Part shown: one piece after another, positions 24,501 to 37,866 of the stretch
How the letters are laid out: every line of letters starts with the position of its first letter
Position numbering within the stretch: position 1 is the first letter of the stretch
Assembly (NCBI GenBank): GCA_034509925.1
Contig: CM067529.1
Location: 12,165,001-12,229,000 of the forward strand
Direction of reading: 5' to 3'
DNA length: 64,000 bases
Origin: Hirudinaria manillensis
Lineage: Eukaryota; Annelida; Clitellata; Hirudinida; Hirudinidae
The notes under the pieces: generated by a model
Told to the model about the DNA's origin: nothing
What the model saw: the letters and a program-made list of their open reading frames with translations, nothing else
Database searches by the model: none
Position numbers and translations under genes: made by a program

Positions 24501-26712
24501 AGATAACGGCAGCGGAAAACATTTAATTATTGACTAAAATGCAACATTTAATTTACAGCAGTGATAAAGAGATGATAAGTCTCATAACTTTAATGACATT
24601 GCCGTACATGTATCAGTCGGAATTTTTTCAGGAGACTTTATTGACGGTAATATTTCTGCGGCAACTCCCATCGATATTGCAGAGTGTATCGGTTGCAATG
24701 ACGACCAGGATGGGTATGTCAGGGTGGGTTTAATCGCGAAAGGTGGGTTGGGTCCTTGGCTGTGACTTTAGAAGGGTTATGATGAATTTAAAAAAAAAAT
24801 TTCATCGGACGGTGGAGGTATTTATGACTTTTTATTGTCCGAATTATTTTCTGTTTAATATTAGAATTCTTAGTCAATCGTTCACTCATTCACTAGCTCA
24901 GTCATTCATTCACTCTCTCAATCATTCTTCGACTCATTCACTCACTCATTCATTCTTTGACTCATTCACTCACTCACTCACCTATGATCTCAATCCTAGG
25001 CTTCCCGTAGCGGAAGTATATCCTCGTTATGTAAAGAATGTGTCGCAGGTAGGCATCGGGGAAGTACGTTTGGTTCGGATCGATTTCCGGTTTCTGCCTG
25101 GCCCTGTGATTGGTCAACTTGAGAGGAACCGTTTCTATAGTGACGATTTTTCCTCGAAAAAAGAATGATTTAAAAATTAATTTGCGATGTAATTATAAAG
25201 ATATATTATAAAAAATATATTATACACATGTTGTAGTTATGTTGTCATAATATATTAATAATTGTAATATGCACACGTCATTATATATTATGATTATATT
25301 ATAATGACATTATAATAATATTATAAGTAATATAGTATAATAATAATATAAAATAGTATTATAACTATTATAATAATATAGTATGTAATCAAAATGTTTA
25401 TAATTATAATGATAATCCCTTTATTATAATACCTTCAAGGGGATAGTCAGATAAATAAGTTGAGACAGCCGAGTATGTTTCAGGTATTTCTTCGTATTCA
25501 GGGTATTTGGTTGTGTAGTTGGTACATCTCGGTATAACGTTCATGTAACCTGTTACATATAAAATACATCATAATATAAATAGTTATTATTTTTATTATT
25601 ATTCTAGTGTTATTGATTTATTAATATTCACGAATTCAAAATGCAAGGCAACGATTGGCCATTTTTGGCCAGTAATTCATGACATTCTGTCATTTTCACA
25701 AAACGTTTTATATCGCAGCTATGCAAACCGCTATTGCGCACGTCACCCCATGTTCTCATTATTAGGGTTAGGCGCGGGAAGTCCGAACCCCCCACTTCCA
25801 CCCAACTCCCAAATGGTTACCTATGGTCAGGGGTAAACTGTCATCGTCTAAGGCAGGCGAGTAGGCACAAGGGCGGGAATCCTCTGTCGACTTTCTCCTG
25901 TTGATGAAGGAAGAGTTTTGTTGTTGCTGTTGTTGGTCTATACTCTTGTCGTGAGTAGTGCTCAGGTCTGGCATCGAGCAACACCCGCAACATTGTTGCT
26001 GATGTTGCTGTTGTCGGTTAGCATGACCAGTAGTCCTGCAACATCGTCCTTCTGTTTCCTCGGCGTTGCCAGGACAACGGAACGACGCCTTCGCAGCACG
26101 TGGCTCCTCATTTTCCGAGGGCTTAAACGCTCCTCTGTTGCCTTGGAAACCGGAGTCGGTCGCTTCGAGACTTTTGACGTACCAAATCCTGTCGGAATTT
26201 CCGAACGATTGGCGATGATGATGATGATGGTGGTGGTGGTGGTGATGACTCTTGTTGTGAAAGAAACTGAAATGTGGTTCACTGAACAAGAAGGCAATGA
26301 CGATGATGACGGCGATGGTTGTCAATGAGTTTGCTATGATGATGGCGCTGAGGAAGACGACGACGACGATGATAACGATGGTTATATTCATGAAATGGTT
26401 GCGATGACGATGGAAACCGTGCTCCTCTCACCGGCACTAAGATACGACCGTATGGAAAGTACGGACATCATTTTCATTCGCAAGCAATTTATCAATGCAC
26501 AATGCATTGCACGATCACACACACCGCTCCCCAAAATTCACCTCAGGCCTTTTACGTAGAATGCATGCTTGCTCGGTACCAACGGCCTAAAGAGTACGTT
26601 CTGTGAGATGACGTCGTCCAGGCTGTAGACCTTTTTCTCAATGGTTTCGCACTTGATCACGTGCGTCTCCGGATTTTCCAGCAGCCATATGTTCGCTTTC
26701 GGTATCAACATG
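18964..26712 (-). CDS. CILP-like extracellular matrix gene, C-terminal exons
   Basis: Minus-strand exons. The firm block is 20233-19899, 19802-19721, 19627-19465 and 19063-18964. Phases 1, 0, 1 and 2 join perfectly to a TAA stop, giving 226 residues. Likely upstream exons are 26712-26542 (NIWLLENPETHVIK), 26188-26028 (3' end uncertain), 25549-25433 (GYMNVIPRCTNYTTKYPEYE), 23325-23256 (weak) and 21530-21325. Not every upstream junction is in phase, so exons are missing or misplaced. The firm block reads LGSELDAFSPPKPLGG, ARANHCRGFSYKTF and ERAKIWLKC in order. Recalled cartilage intermediate layer proteins have LGGEELEAAPSSPKP, SANHFRFY and FRACYIKVKI in that order. This similarity is by eye only. 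Exon 21530-21325 encodes an Asp-rich tract built on GAT/GAC repeats. The 5' end was not found. Confidence 0.5.
20486..20535. repeat. (TTA)n(TTG)n microsatellite
   Basis: Eight or so TTA units pass into TTG units. Lies in an intron or spacer of the CILP-like gene. Confidence 0.85.
21535..21566. repeat. (ATA)n microsatellite next to a CILP-like exon
   Basis: The array starts five bases beyond the exon at 21530, so it forms part of the intron end before the acceptor on the minus strand. Confidence 0.8.
24880..24985. repeat. CACT/ATTC tetranucleotide array
   Basis: Degenerate repeats of CACTCATT and CACTCACT. The same tetranucleotide occurs in the last-but-one intron of copies A, B, D and E. 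Confidence 0.7.
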
Positions 26713-27424
26713 CTGGAATGGAAATTTCAGAAGTTTCTCTTTTGCCAGTTGGGGTTTTTTCAATTATTTCAAAAAAGCTAAAAAAATTAGATAAATAAAG
26801 AAATATTTAATCATTCAATTTTGTTATTAGGTCGTAACAATATTATTAATAAATAATAGATTTTTTATTGATAATAGATGTTTTTAACGGTTTCTTACAA
26901 AGAATTAGAAATTAATTATGGGATAATGCTTAAAAATGCCAAAATATAAAATGATAAAATTAAAACATTATTTACAGAATTTAAACATTAAAATTCTTTA
27001 AAAATAAATATGGAAATCGAACGAAAAACCCAGAAAAATAGGTAGCGATGATTTCAAATTCAATAAAATTCCTTTTAACCTGGGAATAAAGAAGATTTAG
27101 AAATTGAATTGAAAATTAAAAAAAAAATTTAAATTAAATAAAAATTAAATTAAATAAAAAAAATAAAAGAAATACAATTTCAATTCAAAAAGAATTATTT
27201 AATATTTATAGAATTTAATAGAAATATTTTTAGCCTTATAATATCATTAATAATATATAATCGTCGGAAATATATAATCAGTAATTAGAAATAAAATATT
27301 TTAAATTCGTTCAAAAACTTTTAATCTCAAGAGTGAAATGATAACTCGAGCTTCGTTAAACAACTGAATGATGTTCGCGATATGAACCCGGGGATCAGAG
27401 ATGATTCGCTATGATAAGCCCTGT

Positions 27425-27532
27425 GATGATGAAGATGATAATGGGGACGACGATGATGATGATGATGATGATGACCTTGATGATGACGATGATGATGACA
27501 ATAATGATGACGACGATGACATTCAAATATTT
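27425..27532. repeat. (GAT)n compound microsatellite
   Basis: About 100 bases of GAT with GAC interruptions. The minus strand reads as a His-rich open frame only because of the repeat. Confidence 0.8.
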
Positions 27533-28019
27533 GATGACTGACAAAACTATCAAAATATCGGAATAACAGCAACAATACACCTATTACATATAAACATATA
27601 AGCACATATAAAGTCACACATCCACATGCACATACAAGACAAACTCACACGCACACAACAAGACAGACCAACAGGTTCGACTCCCATCTTCGGACGTCCC
27701 GATGTTCAGCGTTCCGTTGGTAGGATGGCAATTATAAATGATTAATTGGACGCTTGACGGTTGCCTAGGCAAAGAAAATTATTGCAACGTCAAAAACGAC
27801 GTCGACGACGACGACGACGATGACTGCAGAAGCCACAAATGATGGAGTTGAAGTGTTCCATCATACTTCGTTTTTCCAGCGTTTGTCGATTTATAAATAA
27901 TAAGTAACAAAAAAAATTGCCTTTCAGCGTCCGGTCCAATGGTCTCGCCTTCGAAACTCGCCGTGGAAAGTCATGCCAAGAGTGGTTGTATCGTAATAAG
28001 GTTAAGAGTACAAGTCCTG

Positions 28020-28250
28020 GTCACCACAAGGCCACAAGCCACCACAAAGACAGACCGAGTCAAGACTTCAAGCCAAAACGAGATTTCAGGACCAGATGGG
28101 TCAAGGCAAAATCTAAGACAAAGTTCCAAGACAGGTCAACACAACACTCCAAGACAAGTCGAGACTCCAAGACCAGAGAAAAGGTCAATAGAAAACTCCA
28201 AGACAAGATTCCAAGACTCCATCAAAGGACTCGATTGTCGGGATTACAAA
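28020..28250. repeat. Degenerate CCAAGAC-type minisatellite
   Basis: Phrases such as TCCAAGACAAG and ACTCCAAGAC recur about every 12-20 bases. Two overlapping plus-strand frames (27917-28267 and 27939-28298) are open across it. Their Lys/Arg/Ser/Gln-rich products look like repeat translations. Confidence 0.5.
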
Positions 28251-29393
28251 TGCGAGAAAGAGTCTGAGAAGAGAGTCTTCTTATTGGTCACTCTGTAACC
28301 ATTTGTTGACATTTATTGTCCAATCAGGATTTCCGTTGTCCGACAATGTTTGGATTGTAATTTTTCGCCACAAATAATTTAAAATATGCCACTATTTATA
28401 TATATATTTAAAATATATTATTACTATTATTATTTTTTTTAAATTATTATTATTATTATTATTATTAACATTACCAGTATTATTATAATGCAAATGTTTA
28501 TTATGAATTATTATATGGTAAATTTTATGTTTATAATTTTTCATTAAATAATTTATAATAATAAATATATTAATAATAACGATAAAGATAATTAGTGTAT
28601 ATATATATTTATTTATACTTAAAGCATTTGGAAGATATGTAGTTTCAAGAACTTGCAGAAACAAAGTCGAATTTTAATCTTTTATTAAAAATCGATTGAT
28701 TAAATTTACTTTTAAAAAATATAAAAAAATATTGTAAATAATAAATATATATATAATATTATTATCACTTAACAATAAAAAGGTCGACTCTAATGAACTT
28801 GAATTCGAACATGAAGTTGTTTACATCCGGTGACCTTCAGAAATGAAAAACTCAAGGTCATCCATCAGAGCCGATGTCCCAGGAACAGCCAATCAACGGC
28901 TGATGCATTGCTTTGCGTCGAGGGGTGCGTGATTCCGTGCCTAACTTATGCACGTGTGAATGTGAATGAATTTGCACGTGAGACAAAATGGCGTGGTTTA
29001 TTTGGCTGTGACAGCAATCCAGGTTTTTAGACTTCCAAGCTGCTCTGTCCGATTGAATTATTTCGAATGAAGGATGAACATCCATTTAATATTTTTCTTC
29101 TTGTCTTTCACTTAAGAACAAATTTTTTTTAAATAAATAAAAGAAAAAAACGCATTGGAACATCTCTAGAAAAGAAGCCATTTTGAAATGGAAAGATTCG
29201 CATGGCGATATTAAATTTACTGAAAGAAAGGAAAGATTTTAAACCAATCTTTTTTAGTCTTTTTTTCTCGTTTTGTATCAAGTCGATTATTATGATAATT
29301 TTGGAGCTTAAAATTTAGAAATTCTTAATTATCAATAATAAACATATGGTATGGCCCATGGACAGTCCGAAGGAGATAAAATGACCAGGGACT

Positions 29394-29451
<58 letters not shown>
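29394..29451. repeat. (AAT)n microsatellite
   Basis: About eighteen uninterrupted AAT units. Confidence 0.9.
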
Positions 29452-29453
<2 letters not shown>

Positions 29454-30024
29454 GACGATGATGACATTGTATATATATACCCCATAACATATTATTATTA
29501 TTATTTTTAGATTATTATGTATTATTATTATGTTATTATATTAATAATAATAATGACGATGACGACGTTATTATTATGTATTATTATTATTATTATTATT
29601 ATCTAAATATTATTGCTTATTAGAACAATAGACGGTCATTGTAAATTACTGGAAGACGTGAAGATGTGATGGAGAAGTGAAATATGACTCCAGGCAACAG
29701 GGTTCATGGTGATTTTTCCACTTTGTTATCGCATGGACATTTCTAGGTTGGTATGTGATAAGATGATGGGTAGAATGAAAATGGAGGAGTATGTTTTCAT
29801 GGATCGAAGTGAATTGAAGTTGAGGAATGATGGAAATATGGTCATTCACACCGTTGGATGGATGGAGGTATGGATGGAGAAGTAAAAGAATGAAATCCAA
29901 GCACGGATGAAGAAATTTAAATAATAATAATTTGCAACCGCAAATGAACTTGAGTTATTAGCAAAATCAAGCAAACAAACAAACGAAAAACAATTCAGTG
30001 AATTGGCCCGATGAATTAGATGAA

Positions 30025-30126
30025 TCAATGCACAGGGTGCACGTCATGCATAGGAGGACGTCTGAGTTGGAGACAAAAAATATCTTCCACGTCAGGAATG
30101 CCTTTGACAAATGGCTTGGGATGAAC
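30025..30126 (-). CDS. Putative terminal exon of an unidentified gene
   Basis: After a TTTTAG acceptor the minus strand reads 33 codons and TGA in phase 0: VHPKPFVKGIPDVEDIF, then CLQLRRPPMHDVHPVH. The composition is non-repetitive and protein-like, unlike nearby frames. Another frame is also open here, so the choice is not certain. No family is recognised. It could belong to a minus-strand gene whose other exons lie to the right. Confidence 0.35.
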   Translation of the reverse strand, partial: VHPKPFVKGIPDVEDIFCLQLRRPPMHDVHPVH

Positions 30127-31484
30127 CTAAAACATGGACATTGAATAACTAGGAGATGTTTGGACTTTCTCAAGTAAAATCTCTTTTAACGTATTTCTGT
30201 TGGACATTTGAACACTAGAAGATATAATTTCTCGAATAATGTTCGAATGTATTTTAAAATAACATAATAATTCTAATTTTAAAAATTCTAATTTTATAAA
30301 TTGTGTTTATAAAGGAAGCCATTTTTGTTTGGTTATTTTGTTGGAAATAAAAACAATTTTGGTAGCAATTTATAATCTAATTCGACATATTTAAAAAATA
30401 AAAATTTACCAAACCAGAGAAATAATTTTTTAAATAATTATTTTCCTTTTTGGCACAGGACTCGACTTGCATAAAGCACTCCTTCTGAAGAAATATCCAT
30501 TTTAATTTTTTTTTTATTTTCCTAAGAAATTCTGCAAAAAAAATTATTTGCTTCCGAAAGGAGAATATGACAGGAAACGCTTTGTTAGAGAAAATGTCTT
30601 CAAGAACAGTCTCCTAATGATGCGTGGACAAGATTAATGGTAAAATAAGAACAAAATGTAAACTCTTCCATCAGGTGTTGAACTCAAGACCTTTGGAATT
30701 GTTTCGCTGTCATTTTTTTTTTTGGTATTTTTTTTGAATGCACTGCTTGGATCGCGTTGATGATGTAAAAGATTTAAATCATAATAATAATAATATTGAT
30801 AATAACAATACTGACTAATAGCAATAATATAATAATATTAATCATTGTTATAAGTATTTGTATAGCAATAAATTGCAATAAAATTTCAATAAAAATGATA
30901 ATAACCAATACAAATATTATTATTATTATTGTTATTTTTTTTTATTATTATTTTTATTTTTATTATTGATGTTGTGGAATTGCGCGCATTTCTTGCGCAC
31001 CTATTAAAATCGACTGGCACTTAGTAGCCCATTAAGATAATTAGGTTAATAAATAGCAACAATTATTAACAAAATATCGGTGTTGCTTTTAGCATCAAAG
31101 ATTTAATGCGAATATCCAGGTGTCACGGATATCCACGGATGCCTAAATCCAGGTGTTGAGAGGCTGTCAGAAGATTACCGGATATGAAATTAGGTATAAA
31201 CTCGTTTGAGTAATGGGCGATGAATAATCTTTGAAGTTGTGATGAAAACAAAAACATTGAAATAATTATTATAATCCCAATAATCTGTCTTAATAATAAT
31301 AATATTCTTATATTATTCAATAATTAATTCAATAACTAATATTCGATGTCATAACTAATACTGATACACACATATTCTTATGAATTTATCTTTTATATTA
31401 AAATAATATAAAATTATTGCGGTATTGTAATTATTTCATTCATAATTATTCATAATTTATGTATTTATTAATTAATAATAATAC

Positions 31485-31552
<68 letters not shown>

Positions 31553-31625
31553 TGAATAAGTTATCTATCTTAATAATGAAAATCATGTTATTTTGTTTTA
31601 AATTAAAAAAATTCTAGAAATGCTT
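30127..31625. other. AT-rich spacer with TTA arrays
   Basis: No gene seen. Contains TTA/AAT-rich stretches near 30780-30960 and a long pure ATT array at 31488-31552. Confidence 0.5.
31488..31552. repeat. (ATT)n microsatellite
   Basis: About twenty-one uninterrupted ATT units. Confidence 0.9.
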
Positions 31626-32279
31626 TTACTCAAATGATTCCAGCTTCACTTTATCCATGTTCAGTTCGTATGGTGTGAGGCTGGCTGGCCAAAAGTCAAC
31701 CAGACAGAGTCTCGAAGCGATCCTGGTCTGCCCTTGGTCTTCGGCGGTCTTGCCGTTGCCTCGCTCTCCTTCTTCTACTATAGAATGCTGTCTCTGATTG
31801 GTCTTGGAGTGTCTCGAGACCTTCGAGGCCGGCCTCGTCTTGTGGCCATCTTGCTTCGCTCCCTTGTGGTAATGATTGGTCGAGCTGCTGGTAGTAGGAA
31901 ATTTTGAATGGCGATTCTTGGACTTTTTCTCTTTCCTCTTCGGGCAGAAGCGACTGGTCTCGTCTTCTTGGTCGCTGGCAGACGACAACGATGACGACGA
32001 GAGGAAAGGAGACGTCGGAGAGCCGAGTATTGACGAAGCGTCCGAGACAGGAGAACCTCTGTCACCCTCCGAAACCAGGGCCGAAGCCAATTTCAGGGTC
32101 GGACTGTAGGTTGCCGCTGCTGACGAGCTGATTATGGTAGAGGTGGCTGTGCAACTTGTGTTCGTATTGCTGCTCGCCTCCAGGCTCTGTTGACCTTTGC
32201 CCTCTGCTACGGGGAACAGGGCAACGCCGCTCTTCTTGAAGGCCTTTCTCCTCAGTGTTGAGGCTACTACTCCAGCCAT
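31626..32279 (-). CDS. Hypothetical Ser/Lys-rich protein or exon, 217 aa
   Basis: A 651-base frame opens MAGVVASTLRRKAFKKSGV and ends at TGA through DKVKLESFE. It lies in an island of higher GC within AT-rich DNA, and its content is not a simple repeat. It is rich in Ser, Thr and Ala in the first half and has a basic stretch (CPKRKEKKSKNRHSK) that could be a nuclear signal. There is no signal peptide. A GTAAAA donor near the end would allow it to be an internal exon. No family recognised. It could be a 5' exon of a minus-strand gene or a chance frame. Confidence 0.4.
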   Translation of the reverse strand: MAGVVASTLRRKAFKKSGVALFPVAEGKGQQSLEASSNTNTSCTATSTIISSSAAATYSPTLKLASALVSEGDRGSPVSDASSILGSPTSPFLSSSSLSSASDQEDETSRFCPKRKEKKSKNRHSKFPTTSSSTNHYHKGAKQDGHKTRPASKVSRHSKTNQRQHSIVEEGERGNGKTAEDQGQTRIASRLCLVDFWPASLTPYELNMDKVKLESFE

Positions 32280-33458
32280 CAGGGTGGGTCGTTTGGTGCA
32301 GTTTTAAGGTCCTGGTGCTACCTCGGATAGATGGGTTATGGACAGGTTAGTGCGAGCTCGTATAAGTCTATAGTTTGGGTTTTCAATGTTGCGAATTAAG
32401 AGGTGTTGGTTGAAATGTTGGTAATGGTAAAGATGGAAAGTTAAACAATATGTTGTGATTTAAGCAGCTTATCAAATAAATTATTTAAATTTAATAAATA
32501 AATAAATTTATTACCTTTTTTTTAATATTTATTTATTTATTTTTAAATTTTTAATATAATTAACTAAAATTATTACAATTTATTATTATTAATGTTTATT
32601 ATTTTTATTACTGTTTGTTATTAGAAGATAAATTTATTTATTATTAAATTCGATAAACCATTTTTCTTGCTATATATTCAATCATGATTTCTGTTGAAAC
32701 TACGTACATAATTCATCAATTCATCGACTCATTACTCTGATTAATGTCCAGATTACGGAGAATTATTTAAACAATACTTCCCCATTCGTATGAGAACATA
32801 TCTAAATCGATAGCCATCCGAAAATGGGTACAAATAGCCTATCGACAGATCTCCTTAATATAGACGTCAAAACAACAACAGCAACGTCATCGTCATCATC
32901 GTCGTCGTCATCATCATCATCAGCAACGACAACAACAGTGGCCAATATTCTCCCATAGTTGATCTGCTGTTTTCATATTTAGTTTTAGAAGGAAATCGAT
33001 GCCGAATCCATCACTAGGGTGAATTTATTTTGTTATTTATAATGAATTTATTTATATTATTATTATTATTATTATTATTAATATATTTATTTGCTTATTT
33101 ATTCAATAGTTATTTGTAGATACAAATTACTTTTATCGCGTGCAAATTAAGATAAAAATTAGAATTTCTAAATTACAAAATCGAATTTGTGAGCAAAAAT
33201 ACCTGCATTAAAAAATTATTTTTCAGCAGACGATTTAAAATCAACCAAAAGCCATGCATCAGCGCTGATTGGCTGAATGATTAAAAAGTTTATGATGACG
33301 ATAACAATGATGACGATGGTGACTACGATGAGGATGATGATGCTTCAGTTTAGCATAAATTATTCATGAGTACGCTTCCAAGTAATCTTGGAATACATTA
33401 AAATGTAATTGCAACGATTGCATTGTATTGATGTTATTTTAACGCTGAATAAAAAGAA

Positions 33459-33500
33459 CACGGTTGGATGGATGGATGGATGGATGGATGAATGAATGAA
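33459..33500. repeat. (GGAT)n/(GAAT)n microsatellite
   Basis: GGAT units pass into GAAT units. Confidence 0.85.
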
Positions 33501-34422
33501 TGAAGAGTGTGACCCTGTAAGCCCTTCTGAGACCTTGAATTAATTTCAAGTAGTTCCTTAATTACTGATGAATATAATGACGATAACGAAGACGATGATG
33601 GTGATGACGATGACTGCAACTCTGCATAGTTTAAGAAATAAATTTTCATCTCCTCTTCAGAAATTTCGAGTTAAGTTCGAAACGAATACAAATCTTCAGT
33701 TTCTTCCTGTATAAAGTTTCTTAGGGGAAATTGTCTTTTTGGAAAAAAAATAAAATTAACTATTTATTTTCTATTTATTTCAATTATTTTGTACAAGACT
33801 TTCACAGGACTTGAAAATCCAAACAGATGGAAGAGTACTTGTTGACCTAGGAGTGAACGCCGCCATCTTAAGTTAGGACGACGAGCGAAGGAACGCCATT
33901 TGAAACGAAAAATGAAAAGCAAAGCAGCACCTGAAACTGGAAAAAATGAAAAACAATGTAATTATGAAAAATGTCGGGTCTCCAGTTTGGCATTTTAAAC
34001 GTCTTCAAAGGAAGACTTTTCCTAAGAACCGTCCATTCGTCTTTTCTAAGTAATCGTAACTACGAAAAAAGGCACGTAGCTTCTAAAAAGGAGAAATAAA
34101 TGAAAACAAAATAAAAATAAAGCGCAAATAAAGAAATAAAAATACTTAAAACACAAATAATAATAATAATAATAATAGGAACAGTAACAACTGTAAAAAG
34201 TCAACAGGACTTATAAAAACAATTCAGCAGATTATCCTTGGCTTTGTATTCTTTGCCGAACGTAAATAATGTCTTTTTCCTTTTAGTTTCTAAGGGAGTT
34301 TGAAGTTTTTGTTTTTTTAAATATTTTTTAGTTGAACTTAAATTGTCCACGTCGGTTGACGGGGATTGATCAAGAGTTGGATTGATTGAAAGTCCGAGCA
34401 CCTGTCCTCTGTGACAATCGAG

Positions 34423-34652
34423 TGATTGATTTATTGAGAGATTGGTTTAGTGACTGATTGATTTAGAGAGTGATTGATTTATTGAGAGTGGTTGATTTAT
34501 TGAGAGCGATTGATTTATAGAGTGATTGATTTATTGAGAGTGATTGATTTAGAGAGTGATTGATTTAGAGAGTGATTGATTTATAGAGTGATTGATTTAT
34601 TGAGAGTGATTGATTTATAGAGTGATTGATTTAGAGAGTGATTGATTTATTC
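34423..34652. repeat. GAGTGATTGATTTA minisatellite
   Basis: About a dozen units of AGAGTGATTGATTTA and AGAGTGATTGATTTATTG in variable order over some 230 bases. Units differ mainly by presence of TTG or TAG, as from slippage plus unequal exchange. Confidence 0.85.
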
Positions 34653-37600
34653 CGTCGGACATTATTTAGCAGCTCAATAAATGTGTTGAATGAAATACTG
34701 AACAGAGAAGAAGTAAATAAGACATTGATAAACATATCAAAACAATTGAATGAATAATAGTTTAAATAAAAAAATGATTAAAAATCGGTGAATGATGAAT
34801 AATGTAAATTTAGACAACTTTTAATCCAAAGTCAATCATCATTAATCAACCAATCAAATCAACCGGTTTTCAATCATTTTGAATCCAGAAATAAATACCA
34901 AAAAAAGCTAATCTCCCTCTCCTTAAAAAATACCAAAGAAAAAAATTCGTGCACCGAGAAAAGCACCAATTTCCTGGACAGGATGGACGGAAAAGTTTGG
35001 AAATGAATGGACGTAGTTAGGCTTAACAAGCCCTAGGGTCCAATTTGAAGGTCGTGAGCTTTAAACTCGATTGCCGGACGGACAGACGGATCGGCAGACT
35101 GATTGATGGATGGATGGATTGATTGATTGATGAATGGATGGATGGTTCATGCGAATGAACGAACGAGAATGATGAGGATGACGACAACGGAGATGACGTG
35201 ATTGTGGTTAGAAAATGGAATAATCTTGTGTGTCGGAATAAAATACGACGATTTTTATTTGAAATTTATTTTATTTTTTTTTTAAATAATTTAATTTAAA
35301 AGAATTTTTTTGTTGGCGAAATTCTATCTGCTCGTTAAATACAAACTTTAAATGCAGAAAGAATTATCGTTTTTTTTCTTTTAATTTCAAAATTAAATTC
35401 CCTTTTATTCTCGTAATTTAAATTACTAGTAATTTTTCGTATTTGATGTCAAAATATATTTTAAAAGTTTATAAAAGATGACAATTTAAATTTAAATATC
35501 TATAAATTATTTTTATTCCTTGTATAACAAGTATTATAAAATAATATTATTAATTATTATTATTATATTATTAATTAACTATTAAAAATATATTATTTAT
35601 CATTTTAAATATTTTTTTAAATAAATTGAAAATCAGATAATAAAAGCAAATAATAGATTTAAAAAAATTTGCGTTTGAATTAAATCAAATTAAAAACGTA
35701 AACAAATTTAAATCCGAACGTGCCACAAGAAATTGTTAACAACTCAACAAACAAACAAACATACCCTTAAACCCTGAAACCCCATCCAAAATTCCACCTC
35801 TCCCCAATTCCACCCTTTCCACCCACACCTCCCCCCCACAAATAAAAGGGCACCTTCCTAGAGCAGAAGGAAGCAGAAATTCCAATAGAAAAAAAAATAC
35901 TTTTTTCCTGTGGATGGATGCGAAGCAAACGTGATCATGTCATGGATTGCAACTGAGAGGACGACCGAGGGCGAATAGGTGACCCGTGGACGATGACCTT
36001 GGGCTGGAATAGGGTACTACGGGTGGCTGAGGGTCCACAAAAGGTCGCAGCCAAGCGGCAGTTTGTTAGGGTATTTGGTTTTTTTGGAGAAAAATGGTAA
36101 TATTGGATGAAGGGAGGTTTATTGTTGTGTGACGTTTGGATCGTGTGAAGTAACTAGCGTGTATTTAATAGTATTTATTGAATAATTGTACTTAAAATTT
36201 AAAATTAAAATTTTTTGGGGGATTTTTAAAAATATTTATGTAATTAAAATAGTTTAAAAAATATTTAATTGGTTCTGAACGAAAGTGGAATTCGTAAGCC
36301 ACAAGCTTATCAAGACAAAGACAGTCCGCAGCGAATTGATAGCTTAACACATCTGCTTTTATAAATTTGATGCTCTATTACAACAACACTTTTAAAATTT
36401 TACTTTTAATAATTATTTGTTAATTAAAAACATATGGAAAAATATTTGCAAAATTTATTGAAATTTTAACTCGTCGATAATCTATCCTGCTATATCCATT
36501 TTCCTTTCCAAATTGTCTTGGCTTAGGAAGGCACCTTTTTTGAAACAATAAATCTTCATTTCCGTCCGCTTTCCTCAAAGTTTCTATCAATTGCTTCGTT
36601 TGGCCATTTTTATTTTTTTGGGGCTTTTTTTTTATTTATTTATCGGATGAGTAGTAATTTTTTAACTTAGAAGTTGAAAAAGTTTGATTTTGCTGAACCG
36701 AAGTGAATAATTGATGCTACCCCGCGGGTCATGCTGGGTGGAACACATGGGTGAGGGGCTGTAGGGTGGTTTGGGTTTAAGTTCTGGTGATGTCAGTGTG
36801 TTTGATATGATGTTCTCTGATTAATTTGTTGCATTTTAATGCGGTTTCTTGAAAAAAAATTAAATAATTTATTTTATAAATTAATTCTAATTGGTTGCAA
36901 ATCAATTATTATAGTGAAATTATTACTAGATATTTTATAATTTGTTATAGCAAGTTATTATATTAAAGTTTAAAATAAATATTTAAAGAAAAAGAAACAG
37001 TTAACTAGCAAGAATACATACAAGATGGCGTCGCAAAATGGCGTCAGAAGAAGCTTTTTATAGGTCAAGGATGTCAAAAAATTTATGTTTTCCGCGCTGG
37101 AAACTCGCGTTTGGAAATTTATTCTAAAAGTGTTTTTAAAGTTCCAAGGAACGAATTCAATCGCTTCGTCACGACATTGTTTTAGACCGGTTTGGCCATC
37201 AATTATAACTTACGGCTTATTTAGAACGTGTTTGTTTGTGGGACACGTTATTTCCTTGATTTGAATTTATTTTATTTGTTAAATAAATAAATAAAATTCA
37301 AGTTTAAATGTTAAATTGTTTTAAATTATTAAATATTTATTATCGAGTGGTTTCTCTGATTGGGATTTTTGAAGAATTAGCAACGCAATTGTAACACAGT
37401 GCCAGTAATATTTTATGGAATATATTATTTACTTAAGTAATAATAATAAGCAAGCTGCCAATTTAAATAATTTCGTTTAAATAAATATTTAAAATTTATA
37501 TTAAATTATTTTTTTTAATTATTTAATATATTGAGTTATCTCTTCAGTCAAGGTTTAAAGATATAAAGCAGTGATATAATTGTATAGTGATGCTATATTG

Positions 37601-37866
37601 CAGCATTATTATTTCGCTAAACCCGAGTTTAGCACTGATTAAAAGCATTTTAAGTGAAAATTGAATCAAAATACACAACATATTAACCAATTAAAATGGA
37701 ACATATTATTCATTTCTATATTTATTTATTTATATTTAATTTATTGTTACAAAATCCCATCAATATCAATAGGAACACGAACCTCCTTTGAAGACAGGCC
37801 GGAAGTCTTGAAAATTATTTTCGAATCGCCATAAAGAGCTTTTAAACTTAATAAAGTCAATTAAAC

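Larger units (their letters stand above)
26713..30024. other. Gene-poor AT-rich and microsatellite-rich stretch
   Basis: Holds GAT/GAC arrays (27430-27530 and about 27795-27825), a degenerate CAAGAC-type array (28020-28250) and an AAT array (29394-29451). Open frames across these are repeat products (poly-His, poly-Asn). No supported gene, though upstream exons of the CILP-like gene may be hidden here. Confidence 0.5.
32280..37866. other. Long gene-poor stretch
   Basis: AT-rich with many short arrays: GGAT (33459-33500), GATT/GGAT (about 35090-35150), a minisatellite (34423-34652) and a C-rich patch (about 35760-35850). A minus-strand frame at about 36060-35930 is open and non-repetitive but lacks an acceptor. 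No supported gene. Confidence 0.45.

Noticed and set aside
25768-26391. 207-aa minus-strand frame with hydrophobic start and His run
   Set aside because: The hydrophobic start and His run are translations of GAT/GTT microsatellites. Only the part at 26188-26028 looks like an exon and is listed with the CILP-like gene.
27327-27617. His-rich 96-aa minus-strand frame
   Set aside because: Pure product of a GAT microsatellite.
28392-28664. Asn-rich 90-aa minus-strand frame
   Set aside because: Product of ATT/AAT repeats with no splice context.
28830-29030. 66-aa plus-strand frame
   Set aside because: Short, overlaps another open frame on the minus strand, no promoter or splice context.
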